DNA from: Hypomesus transpacificus
Taxonomy: Eukaryota; Chordata; Actinopteri; Osmeriformes; Osmeridae
Length of the DNA: 64,000 nucleotides
Assembly (NCBI RefSeq): GCF_021917145.1
Contig: NC_061071.1
Span: forward strand, 8,406,072 to 8,470,071
Reading direction: 5' to 3'
The notes under the pieces were generated by a model that worked only from the letters and a program-made list of their open reading frames with translations, was not told where the DNA came from and ran no database searches. Every line of letters starts with the position of its first letter. The stretch's first letter is position 1. Shown piece by piece: positions 1 to 12,300 of the stretch. Made by a program: the position numbers and the translations under genes.

Positions 1-488
1 CACCTTGAGTCAATATCGCACTCTTCCTCGAGAAGCAGTGATCAGTCGTCTGGAGCCTCAGTCACCTAGTCTATCGACCGGCGTCCACTAGATTTTCCGT
101 TTACACTGACTAGAGTAATCATTACTCAACACGCATAACACTACTCACCTGATGAGGTCTGATTAAAAATAGACTATGTATTATATTAACAATATCCACA
201 GTTGATGCAAAAACAGAACAAGAACAACCAGGTAGAATCGACCTAATCCAGATCCATATTTGACCCCTTATTTGTTTATTGGTAATAATACACTGAAGCA
301 TTTAAAAACAGTAAAAACAAAGAAATAAATGCCTTAAGTATATCTAAAAATAATGCAAACTCAAGTTAAAACAGGATTTCATTTTAAATGATTGCTAATT
401 AAAAACGTATATGACATAGCCAATTTCTCTAGTCCAAGTTAGGCTACATGACCATAGTATGTCAGCAGTGTGGATTTCCTGTCTGTGG
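1..488. other. NHEJ1 3' UTR and downstream sequence
   Basis: There is no coding exon here. The sequence is AT-rich. A minus-strand AATAAA (TTTATT at 275-280 on the plus strand) about 210 bases after the NHEJ1 stop is a plausible poly(A) signal. The neighbouring gene lies outside the window. Confidence 0.45.
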
Positions 489-3414
489 TCACCTAAACAG
501 CCCGACCGCCTTCTTCTTCCTGGGTCTGGAGGCGGGTCTGTCTGAACTAGCAGACACATCAGATCCAGTCTGCAAGGTAGTGGAGGAGAAAGACACAGGT
601 CAACCACACTCAACGACCTTAGAAACCTCCGGTATTACCGCACGTGACCCATGTTGACCCTGTACCTGTGGTGCTGTAGGTCCGGTGGGTTCCGTGGCTC
701 CAGCTTGGGCCCCCAGGCCGGTGGGGGGGTGCTCCCCCAGACTGGGTTCACAGCTCCCAGCCTCTCTCTCTACAAGACAGCAACAGATACACACCTTAGC
801 AGGCAACACCTCTATCCCCATGGAGATAAGCCTATGGGTGACCACAGTGATCAGACACCTTCTGTGCCTGAAGATACCTGCTGACGTTTGTTTGAGATAG
901 CGTGTGTGTGCACCCATGGAAATGGATGACGGCCTAACCGGTCCCTGGAAATGGTTGATAACATGGAGTAAGACAGCGCAAAAGGACAGGGGCAGGGAGC
1001 GGTCCGAGGAGAGGGGATCCGACCTGGGGGTGGGGTGAAGCCGGGGCTGGGTGCTGGGTCCTGGCTCTGAGGGGAGGGGTCACCCCGGTCCTGGGCGCTC
1101 TGCTCAGACAGCTTCCTCTTGCGGGCGTTGGCGTTGCCGTGTGTGGTGACGGCCGCGTAGAGCTGCTGGAGGTCTGGGTCGAAGCCGAAGCCATCCTGGG
1201 GGAGCCGCAGCTGGGGAAGAGCCTGGGAGGAGGGGAGGGCGAGGAACACATAAACACCTTTGGGGAGTGAGGGGGGGGAGACAATCTTCTTCAACAAATA
1301 TTTCACTTCCTTAACGGCTGGGTGTGGGTTTGGGGCAGGAGTGTCTTAAAGAAGACTGACTCAGGAAGCTGTCAAAAACAGACAGTGTCCCAAGCACAAA
1401 GAAATATCAGAGGGAAGTAAAGGAAGGCAAGCTTGAGGGAAACGTGACGTCTTAGTGTCGGGCCCTGGCCTGGATCTCTCGGTCACATGTCTGAGTTTCT
1501 GACCGTGCATGATTGAGGTGTGACCGAGGGCCTGTAAGAGTCGAATCACAGCCCTGTTACTGGCACCACGAGCCAGAGGTAGCCACGCAAACAAGAATAA
1601 CACCACAGGAGGCAGGAAACGCGCACACACATCCATGTGCACACACACACACACACACACATCCAGGTACACACAGGAACGCACACACAACCATGAGCGC
1701 ACATAGATTTTCTTTCGTTTTTCTGGAACCGCCGACCTAGCCACACGTCTGACAGATAAGAACTTATGCAAACGGATCCAACATATGCGTATGCACGATG
1801 GGCACATATCAAAACACACTATTCATTTTGCTGCCGTTTTTTTTTCTTTTTCTAATCCTTTTTCAAACGGAGAGGACAAACTCTCCAAATTAGCTCTTCA
1901 AATATTGACCGGGAAAAATTGGTGGTCTCTCGCTGCTGTCAGTGAGAGAGGGGCTCCTAAACATACTCGGTCAGGTTTAGAGGTTTGCATTGATTTATTT
2001 TTGTTATTTGTTTGTTTAAATATCGTAAAAATAAATGTATGCTCTGGTGAGCTTTGGTTCTCCTTTGGGCACAGAGAAACCAATGTGCTGCATTGAAAGT
2101 CATTCGAGTAAACGCTCCTTCTCTTCACTTGCTCCATTTTCCCATCTGGTGATCTTTGCCGGATTTTTCCACTTTTATGTCATCCTTCGCCTCAGCGCAA
2201 ACCCATATCAACGACCAAGAATATCTATGAGTTCGCTTGTTTCAATCTGAAGTCATAGCTCAGATGAGTATCTGAGAGAAGCGCATAGCGTCGTAGATAT
2301 CACGGTGCCATCAACTGCACGATCCTCACCTACCTCACTGTGTGTGGAAAGAGAATGGAACGACAATTGACATATAAAAAGAGAGAAAGGTGACTGGCGT
2401 GGGTCAGTAACCCCTGTCACAGTTAATATTCTTCTGGAACTTTCCTTTGGCCCCTTTTAACACTGAAACGCTCTCATAACAGACCAAAGTCCTCCAGCCC
2501 CAAGAGAGAGAGGGAGAAAGAGAGAGGGAGGGTGGGGTGGCTGCAGTCAGGGCAGCTCACCTGGGTGCCAAACCCGTCCATCCACCCCCCCCTCACCTGC
2601 TCACCTCTCAACCCTGTCCACCGTGGGTTGGCAGGCCGGTGGGCATCTCCATATAAAAACTGGCACCACTCTCTACCCGCAGAGCAACCGAGAGATGGAG
2701 GCGGAGGGGAGGATGAGAGGAAGAGGGCAAGAGAGATGGCATGGCGTGTTGACGTTTGCCCTATTATTAGTCGGTAAACAGCTCTGGTTATAGCTGTGGG
2801 TGTTTTCCCTGATAACCAAGTCTCTATGGCCAGTGTTCTGTAGCTGGGGCGACGGACAGCCCGGCCCATGTTGACTTCTTCCATTTTGTTGACCTCAACT
2901 TCCTTTCCCCTGTCCCCCCCCCCCCCTCCCTGAACCTGACACATCACTTCCTGGAGGGGCCCCGGGCCTTGGCCCCCTGCTGGCTCCCAAACCTGATCTG
3001 CAACACACTGGGATCCTCTGCTGCTGTCGGGCCCCCTCAGCTGGGCTCTGCTAGCCTGGCGCAGCCACACGCCCGGCGACACAACCGTCGTCGGTACCCC
3101 GCTACCCTCACACAGACCAGCTCCGTGCGCGCACGTCCACTAGGCCTGATCAACGCAAGTGAATATGAGGGAGGTGGCAGAGTAAGGCTGACGTTTCAAA
3201 GGGTCTAAGACCTTAAACTGATGCACACAAACCTCCAGCAGTGGGCAAACGTGTTGTTGGATTTATATTCAGACGGTGTTGATGGACTCTAGGTGTGAGG
3301 ATGACAGGCGTGAGGACAGCCAGCCAGAGGGGGGGGTGGGGGGGGGCAGGGTTTGGGACAGCGAGGGGTGGAGGACTGTGTGCTCTGCAGGGGGATTAGG
3401 ACAGCCACAGCTGG

Positions 3415-3457
<43 letters not shown>

Positions 3458-4104
3458 CACAGCGCCAGGCCAGGGGAGGAGGCAGGAGGGAGCGGCCATC
3501 CTCACCTCACCCCACCTCCCTGAGGAGAACACCCGCTACTCCTGCGGAGGGGAAGGCGCATCACAGGAAACGGCGCCTTTGCCCCGCACGCGCCACTTCC
3601 TGTCCGAGGGAGAATGGGTTTATGGGTAACCGCGAGGAGTGACAGAGGTACAGATGAGTACGTAGATGAGGCCACATGCTCCATTAGGAAAGAGGAGGGA
3701 GGAAGAAAAAAAATGTACGCATCTCTACTTAAGTTGCCACCTCTTCCTTGGCTAATCAAAACCTCCAGCCCCCTAACAAGTTGTTTGTGTGAGGGATGAC
3801 AGTCCGGTGTGCTCTGTTCAAATGTACTGGATCCCCTTGCCTGCCTGCCTGCCTGCCTGCCCCGCCATCTTGCCTGCCTGTGTACGATGGAGTGGCTGTG
3901 ATGTCTTGCGGGACACCACACTGGCCCCGTCCAGGCGGTGCTGCCCAGCTGAAGGGCTCGCAGGGAGCGGGCCGGGCCAGGCCACAGAGGTCCTAATTAC
4001 AGGCTCGGGGGCTGGGGACAGCCCGGTGGAAACTGTGTGCAACTCCACGGCAGAGGAGAGAAAGGAGAGGACAGGAGGGAGGACGAGAGGGCGGAGGCCA
4101 GTCA

Positions 4105-4146
<42 letters not shown>

Positions 4147-4927
4147 AAAGGGGCCTCCAGGATGACATGGTTATCAGTTAGGGATGAGTACTGGAGGCCT
4201 GGAGCCTGGGGCTCCATTTCAGCCTGAGGCTAGTGCAGCAGCCTCCCCCCCCCACACACACACACATCTCACCTCAGAAGGGAGGGGCAGTTATGCAGCC
4301 TTTGCCCAGCAGAAAATGACCCCAGTGACAAGCTCCAGTTCGCTCTTTATCACCTGCTGCCAATAAAACACTGAGAAAGCACCGGGCCGTCAACAGTAGC
4401 CCTGTCAAACATCTTTAAGTGTCCATGGCTAGTCACACACAGATACCACCAGCACCCACAGCTGTACCTGGGCCGGGAGGTCACCTGACCACTTAGGGGT
4501 GTCGTTTCACCCACGGCCAGGCCTGCTCCAATCAAAGTTCTCTCTCATTATTGGTGCATTATTTCAAAAACACAGGAAGTTCATTCTCCCGATACGTGGC
4601 GCTTTTAAATCGAATAAAAGTCAAACACTGGAGCCGTCTCTCAGGCAAAGAGCCCATGCCTTGCCACCGTGCCCACCGTGCCCAGTGGTGAATGAGACGT
4701 GGACACGGTCACAGACGCCAGACAGTTGTCCGAGCTTTACTGGACCCCACCTACTTATCACACAGGCCGTGAATTCCTCAGGGCTGTGTGATAAGAGCCT
4801 CTCACTCGTGTTTCTATGGGTGGATGTAAATGATTTACAGGGAGAGGCGGAGGAAGAGAGAAGGAAGGAAAGAGGCAGGGACGCAAGGGAAGAAACAGAG
4901 AGAGGGAGAGAGAGACAGAGAGAGAGA

Positions 4928-4976
<49 letters not shown>

Positions 4977-6836
4977 GCACATACAGAGACACAGACAGAC
5001 AGACAGAGAGCGAGAGAGAGTGAGGTGGGGGGCGGCACGGTGCGGGAGCAGCAGCAGAAAGAGGCTTCACACCGTCCTGGAGGTGCAGAGAGCTTCTGAT
5101 GGATGGCTTCTCCTCCACCTGCACCTGAAGAACCCCCCCCCCCCCCCCCACCTCAGTCTCTCCACATCCCACCCCACCTCAACCCAGAGGGCCCCCAGCA
5201 CGGCCAAACCCACAGCGCTGCCAGCCCGCAGCCCCGGCAAACAGCCTCGCCTCCTTCACTCCCTCACACTGGTCTTCTCCTTTCAGGACCGGAAAAACCA
5301 AAAGCGTGCGTCACTGCTGCACAGACTAGACAAACGCACCCGAAAACACACTCTCACAAAGAGCGAGAGAGAGAGAGTGAGCGATGAAGACACACTGACC
5401 CTCACACACACCCTCAGCTCTAAAACCAAAGGCATGCGTCACTGCCTGAGCCCTGTGCACAAACAGAGACACTCCCCTGACCAGGGTCCCAGTCCTGACC
5501 CACAACACCGACACCCAAATCTGGGTGCAGTTGGTGGAATGTTAAAGGATGGATGAAATTGTGTGTTTCCCGCACGCGGCAGAATAATTGTTCCCCCGAA
5601 TAATTTGTATTCGATTCCTTTGCCTACGGTTGTGTGTGTCTGGGTAACAGTGGCACTTGTATATCCGCCACCACCCCAGGTAAATGTTGACTGGTGGTGG
5701 GTGGGGCTGTTGTGTGGCTGAAGGGGCTCCCATGGAAAGCTGGGGTGGAGAAGAGCAGCGCTTTCTAGTCCTCTCTCTCCCTCTCTGTCCCTCTCTCTCC
5801 CTTTCTCTCCCTCTCTCTCCTTCCGGCATGTCTACTGTACCTCCTCCCCCTCTCCCCACAGTTCCATCTCATCCCTCCATCGCAAAGAGGCTCGAATGGA
5901 GGAGAAGACCGAGGGAGAAAGAAGAAAGGCACCAGTGTGGCGATGGTGAGGGGGGATAGGAGGAGCGTGGAAGGGTAGGGACGTGGGACAAACAGAAAGG
6001 GCGAGGAAACCCCTCCCCTTTCTCCAATCCTTTGATTTTTCTGGAAAATAATTCACCCAAAATACCCCCGTGCTTTGCTTTGATGGCGAGCTCTGTCATC
6101 TCAGATGTATTTACCCACAGATAAAGGCATCTTTCACTGAGCCACAGAGCTCCCAAAAGGCAGGGCCGTGTTTGCAGAGGTGAGTGGAGAATGATGTAGC
6201 ATGGCCGACCAATCGGTGACTCAGTCTTCCTTATAGCTCTGGGCAGTAAAGGCGACTCACAAGGAAAGATGAGTAGCAAGGAAACAGAAATCTAAACAGA
6301 GCGAATGACACACAGGGGAATGTTTCCTTCAAGGGGTAAACATTAACAGACACACACGCTCCTGCACAGATAAATACTGCGCTCTCACACTGCCCTACAC
6401 CCCGTCTTCTGTCCTTTAAGCCAGCCCACGATGGGCATTCTCCCTCATCCTAGTTTGTGTGGGAGGGTGCATTTTGGCCATCTGTCTACGCGATGTTCGT
6501 TTGACACTTCCAGGTGAAATTCTTTCCAGACACATTTTATTTCAGTTTGGACTTTGGTCCGAGGCGCCCTGTCGAACCGGAGTGGAATTTGCCACAGTGA
6601 GGAGAAAGGGGGGATGGGGGAGACAGAGAGAGAGAGCTCTTTGATCCCAGACAAGTTTTCTACAAACCACCATCTTTTTCTCCCAGCCCTTCTGTCTCAC
6701 GAGTGGCATTTCTCACACCATCACAGTGGGCAGACATATGGGCATAGGCTGGCCCACAGACGAATGCCCAACCAGGGCAGGGCTTCAGGGGCAGTGGTCG
6801 GTTAAGGTAGTGGACCACGTCCTCTAACTGCTGCAG

Positions 6837-6867
<31 letters not shown>

Positions 6868-7348
6868 CGCACAACCACACACACACACACACGCACACAA
6901 CTCCAAATTCCTCAGGACACTTTCAAATACCCAAACACAGACACAGGTCAGAGACGGGGGTCAACAAAAGTCATCCCTGAGAAATTCCACATCATCATAC
7001 AGTAAACAAAGACTCCTAACACACATTGACTCGACACACACTGAGGGTGAACGCTTACATGTCCCGCTCCACAGGAGGGAACAAACACCCCTTACAGAGG
7101 TAATTTGAGCCAATAAGAGTAGTTACCCTAGCACCATGCTCATCGAAGCGTGGGTACTGTAGTTCCTCAGTCGCTCTCTCTCTTATTTCTGTGACAGAGG
7201 GCATTCCTGTGGGCTGGGCATTTGACCACGTGGTCAGAACCGTGGTTACCGCAGCAACCACAACCATTTAACATTTGGGGACAGAGTGGTGACCGGGGTA
7301 AAAACAGGCATAACACCCCTGCTGCGTAGCGTGACAGAGGAGACCTCT

Positions 7349-7388
<40 letters not shown>

Positions 7389-8224
7389 CTGTGTCTCTCT
7401 CTCTCTCTGTCTGTCTCTCTCCCTCCCTGCACACACTGTCTATACTGTCACACAAGCACACGTCGGTGGAGTGGAGGCTAGGCCCTGGGAATCTTGTTCC
7501 TGGCTGGTTCTGGTTTGGGGAGCGCAGGCCAGCAGGAACTCACCTGTGTGAAGAAGTTCTCTCGGTAGCTTTGCTCCTCAAAGGCTTGGGTCTGTAAACG
7601 TTCTGGCCAACCCACACACACACACACACACACACCAATTAGAGCAGGATGTGATTTGAATTGTGTGTGTATAGGGGAAACGCGTATAGGGTGTGTGTGT
7701 GTGTGTGTGTACCTCTGCTTAACACGGCTCCATTCTCCCTGTAATCCTGGATCTCCATGTCTTTCCTGAGCAGCAGTTCTCCCAGCTGGCCCACCTGCCT
7801 CTGCAGCAGCCTGCTCATCAGCAACAGGGGGCGCACCAGCTGACTGCACACCTGGCAGCACACGCGCCAACAACACCACACGTCACTGTCGGCCCCCGCC
7901 ACGACTGTGTACCCAAGACGCGCACGAACAAAAAAGGAGAGAAGTAGGAAAATGGAGAGGTTTCGGAGCGTACCAATGCCAGGGGGGCGGGGGTGCAGCG
8001 GAACTCCCAGTAGAAGGGTAGGCCGGCGAGCTCACTCTTCAGCTTCATGCTGATGTCGACGGCCTGGCGCGTGAGAGAGATGTGCGCCCCTTTGGGTCTC
8101 TTTATGTCCTCCCCCTCCTCCTCCTCCCCAGCACCCTGCTCCCCAGACAGACAGGGCAGGGCCACCTTACACAGGTGGGAGAAGAAGGCCTGCACTGGGG
8201 CACGCAGGCGCCGGTTCAGCTCCT

Positions 8225-8263
<39 letters not shown>

Positions 8264-8545
8264 GACCAGGAGAAAACACACAGCTGTCGATGGCACTGGG
8301 CTTTCAGCACCTTCAAAACGTCACATTTGTGTCGTGCTGTCACAGTCGTTTGTGTTGACCTGCGCTCGGTCCTGAATATCTAGGCTGTCCATGCTCTCCT
8401 CCCACACACTGTGCAGGTCGGTCAGCAGAATGTGGTAGGCGGTGTCCCCAAACCAGGTCTTGGCCAGGAGACGTGATCCACTGATGTACACCGGGGTCCA
8501 CAGACATGCGAGGAGATCACTGCGATCTCTAGCTTCTCTCTCCAT
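489..8545 (-). CDS. nhej1: NHEJ1 (XLF/Cernunnos), DNA double-strand break repair factor
   Basis: This nuclear protein works in non-homologous end joining: it binds XRCC4 and Ku and helps ligase IV bridge broken ends. Coding exons (minus strand): 8360-8545, 7974-8222, 7713-7851, 7544-7602, 1084-1222, 666-769, 489-569. They total 957 nt, or 318 residues plus stop; human XLF has 299. All junctions have GT/AG and phases agree. Exon 1 encodes the N-terminal head. Exon 2 keeps SELAGLPFYWEF, which includes the leucine equivalent to human L115 used to bind XRCC4. Exon 3 has the coiled-coil segment ending KDMEIQDYRENGA. The last exon ends RPRKKKAVGLFR, the basic plus GLF Ku-binding tail. An acidic stretch (GEEEEGED) at about residue 85-95 lengthens the head compared with human. 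Exon 666-769 is the least certain; it was chosen because it joins in phase with both neighbours. The start is the ATG at 8545, with a leader exon upstream. Confidence 0.93.
1223..7543 (-). other. NHEJ1 intron 4, 6.3 kb, no gene seen
   Basis: This intron is far longer than the other NHEJ1 introns. It has no exon I can support. It holds (CA)n near 1641-1661 and 3416-3453, a 35-base poly-C at 4107-4141, (GA)n at 4909-4973 and (CT)n near 7351-7384. Between these are stretches of ordinary base composition, for example 1780-2460, 4500-4850 and 6040-6660. In mammals the NHEJ1 introns hold enhancers for the neighbouring IHH gene. Whether any conserved element is present here cannot be told without alignment. 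Confidence 0.5.
4107..4141. repeat. Poly-C tract, 35 bases
   Basis: Homopolymer within NHEJ1 intron 4. Confidence 0.95.
8225..8262. repeat. Poly-G (38 bases) forming the pyrimidine tract of an NHEJ1 acceptor
   Basis: On the minus strand this is poly-C ending in the AG that precedes the NHEJ1 exon starting at 8222. Confidence 0.9.
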
Positions 8546-9213
8546 AGTCAGCAATAACCAGGCAGCAAGCCACACTAGAAGGTGAGGGTTTCGTGTTATG
8601 AGCAGGACCGAGTTTTACAACTTTCACGACTTCTCGTAATGCATGTGGCCGGTCGGCTTCTTCCGATCTAAAAGTATGCCAACACCTACACATGGTAACA
8701 GTACGGTTACTTCTACAGGCACTGGGACACTCACCTCTAAAGAATTCTCGAAGGCTGGACACAGATCTGTTAAAACCGTGTTACAGACGCCGTCTTCACC
8801 GCGTAATCACCATCCCTCTGCCTGCTGACCACACTGACAGCTACTGTGGGTTTCTTGTGACCTGTAATGGGGTTGTTTTCGGAGAAACGTGGTATTTCGT
8901 GACAGTGTCATTACAGTAATACAGTGCACGTTTGAGAGGTTAATCATACCAATTTGGAGGACGCCAGCTAAGTGTAGTTAACTAACATTAACAAGCAAGT
9001 AGTAACCATTAGCTAGGTCGCTAACGTTTGTTTGCAAAGTGTAGAAAACTGTAAGTGTTCCCTGTCAAACGGCTCTTCCAGTACATTTGCAGCATTGCTT
9101 CTTCGCGGAATAAAATATTGTGGTAGCTTTATCTAAAACGTTAAAATACATGTTTTCAATGAAATAACACTCAAAGACAAACTCACCAAGCTACACAGAG
9201 GCGTTTCCGCCAT
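8546..9213 (-). promoter_or_regulatory. NHEJ1 5' leader with short upstream ORF
   Basis: On the minus strand a probable first exon contains ATGGCGGAAACGCC (ATG at 9213). It ends at 9187 with a strong donor, GTGAGT. An acceptor (ttctag) before 8574 opens the exon that carries the NHEJ1 start. Spliced together, the upstream ATG reads 17 codons and stops with TGA two bases before the NHEJ1 ATG. ATGGCGG also resembles the core of the YY1 promoter element that sits at the start of many housekeeping genes, so it may act as DNA rather than as a start codon. The transcription start itself cannot be seen. Confidence 0.5.
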
Positions 9214-9311
9214 CAAAATAATTCCTGGTCAACACAATACCCATGCTATAAAGGTTCCGCCTTTTCATTTAAAACAAACACTGACAAAAACTCAAGGTTG
9301 TTTAGTTTCAT

Positions 9312-9321
9312 TTTATTTATT
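9312..9321 (-). promoter_or_regulatory. poly(A) signals for the C2CD6-like gene
   Basis: Two overlapping AATAAA hexamers on the minus strand (TTTATTTATT on the plus strand) lie about 80 bases after the stop codon at 9400. The short distance and convergence with the NHEJ1 leader region make this the likely 3' end. Confidence 0.55.
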
Positions 9322-9399
9322 TAACAACAATTTTTTTAATGAAAGTCAGTGACACAGGTAACTTGGCCATCCAAAAATAGGCAAAAACACTTTTTAGGT

Positions 9400-12300
9400 C
9401 TACATTTTCCCAAAGTAATCTTTGTCTTGAATGGGTCTTTGGTAAGGGGATGACCTATGGGGGGAATCAACAGTATTGGGCCTCTCTTTGCCTGCCTTGT
9501 AAGCTTTGATTCGTCCATGGGAGGTGGTGGCTCGCCTCGAGGGACTGGCGGGTGGGATAGAGAGGGGATCGAGAGGAGAGAACACCAAGCTGCTGTGTGG
9601 AGATGGAATATTCGCCTCAGGGCGAAGGGACCACGGTCTTGAACTAGCAGGGCCTGTCGTATTATCGGTGCCCAGCCAGGAGAAGAGAGATGGATACTCA
9701 TTACTGGTGCTTGATGTCCCAAGCCTAGGGCCCAGCCTATCAGTCCTGCTGCTGCCAAGACCACTGCTGCTCTCCCCCAATTGCAGAGATGGGTGGTTGG
9801 TTCCATCTACCCAGGGAGAGGGCGCCAAGGTCCGGGTCTTGATGTCAGCTGAAGCACCAAGAGATAGGGGGGGGAGTTGACGGCTGCTCTGGAAGCTGCT
9901 GCTCCAGGGGTTGGAAGGTGGGGTGGTTGGGGGCGAGACCAGCGTGATGGGGGGTGAAAGCAGCTGGTGAAGGGTGGAGCCGGGCCGCAGGGCAGCTGGG
10001 GGAGCCCTGTCTGGTCTCCCCATGGGGCTGGGATCAGTGGAGGGGTTCTCAGTCCAAGCTCCCAGCAGCAGTGGAGGGGCCACCTCCGTCTCTCTCGGCC
10101 GGAGGACCTCTCTGCAGTGAGGATGATCCTTTCTCTCGGCCGACTTCACCGTGGCGAGCCGTCTCACCTCTTTCCATTTACCGCCGGCTTTCCGAGTGCC
10201 GCTCGTGCCAACAGCATCCGTCTGGGTCCGGAGGTCTCCATCGCTCGGCCTCCCAGCAGGGCCGTCCAGCCTGGACTCTGCAGGGTCAGACTGGGGCTTG
10301 CCCTCTTCCTGCATGTGCTTCTGTGTGGGTGCATGGATGAGAGCCGACACTGGAGCCATCACCTCCCTCTGCTGCACCAACTCCTCCTCCTCCTCTTCCT
10401 CTTCCACGGCAGTGAGATCGTACGGAGAGGTGGGGTGGGTAGGGAGGAAGGTCACCATGGCGGGGCTGCGGGTCTCGTCGGTAGGAGCCTGGACGGCAAC
10501 GGGCTTCTCAGGCGGGACACTGGTCGCGTGTCCGGGAGGAGATGTGGACTGGGGGGGGACTGGGGCCCCGGCACTTTGGAGAACTGGTTTAGGGGTCACA
10601 CTGGGAGGGGTCACACTGGGAGGTGACGGGGGCTTCTCTGTCGTCTCTTCCATCGTGGCTCCTGGTGGAGAGTCCTGTCTCACATCCTCCCAGGATATGG
10701 AAGCATCCTGCTGGGATATACCAGTGAGTTAAATATGTGTCATCCACATGGTCGTATCGTCATGGTTTAATGAGCCTTTGCATTTCAGCAGCTTGCCTGT
10801 GAAACAGGGACACTCTTCATCAGAGTTTGAACTGTCATGGGGATTTGATCTGAAAATGATATTCATGTCATTACTGCCTTGGTGGATGGTAAGGACTCCC
10901 AACCAGTGGGGTGGAGCCACAGAAATGTATTTAGTTTCTTGTGGTTTCAATTTTAAAGCCTTTAAAGAGTTAAGAATAAGATAATTTCAATAAGAATATA
11001 ACGCCCACCGTCAGGCATGTCCGGTTTGGCAGAGTGAGCAAAACTCATCACGTTAGAAATCTTGGAGGATGCTGTCTTCCATTTGGAGAGACCCTGGGGG
11101 GAGAAGCACATTCAGTATTATGACCCTTTCACCTGCAGCATGCAGACAAACACAAACATAAATGCACCCCCCCTTTTTACTTTGCCTGTCTTGTTCATCC
11201 TCCAGGTGGCTTCAGATGGAGGTCCTTTCCTCATCACCAGCTTCTCCAGGAACTGGACTTCCTCCTCCGATGACTGACAGGCCTCCATATCTTCATGCAG
11301 CTGTAGAATCCTAGGGAGGTTTTTGGCGACGCGTGGAAGACCGATTTATTCTAGCTGCGGTTCGAAACGCTCACACGCACATGCTGATAGAGAGAATGAC
11401 TTTGTTTCTCTTAAGTCCCCATGATTGCCTTTTCAAACATGACCCATTAAAATGACACTTCGTGGATCCTGGATCCTTATTCGAAGCGCGACCGCAGAAG
11501 TGACTCACCTGCTCCTTTTCTCCAGCATCTCCATGATGAGGGGAGGTACTCCAGGCAGGCCGATGGACGTCTTTGTAAAACCAGCGGCGTCTCTTTTCAA
11601 CAAGGCTCCTACGAAGTCAGTGTATGGCACTGGTATTGGGGTGATCACATTACTGCGGGCAGAGTAAGTGGAGGCAGTGCGTTTTGGCGTGCCGACGCAG
11701 CAATGAGGAATCAGTGGAGCAGAGGCAACAAAGAGTCAATTTCAGAAAGATGTCTTGTGTGTCAGGTAAGGTCTCTAAACGAGAATGAGGGACAATCTGT
11801 TTGAGCGAGTTTCTCACAAGTGGGAATCTTTGCGATGGTCTGGAGGAAGACAGCGTAGAAAGATGGACCGCTCCACAACCCCCTCCAAGTTCTTCTTTGG
11901 GTGAATCAACTACAAGTGTACCAAGTAGAAGAACGGCTCTCAATATAAATCACCCGTATTCTCTTTCGTTCATTTAAATAACTGAATCTCAGTCGCTCTA
12001 ACCTGATGGGAGTATCCATAACCCAGGCTTCCATAGACCATCACCAAATCCAACTCAAGCTTACATATGCCCTAAACCGTAAGTTCAAAGACACTGGTGT
12101 ACACAAACAAACAAACTTTTTCATGAATGATAAGAATCTTATTTCGATTTTACCTGTCGTTTATGTCTCAGTTCCACCTGCTGAGGCACTGCTGTTTTCT
12201 AAGGCGAGAACATCAATCAAGATATGAGTTGTTTGACAAAGGTGCATTCTGGCTCTAAACTTGGAATGAGTTCTGCCTTCAGGGGAGTTGATAGCTGGGT

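Noticed and set aside
9967-10732. Plus-strand frames of about 200 codons
   Set aside because: Shadow of the long last exon of the C2CD6-like gene; no splice or protein support.
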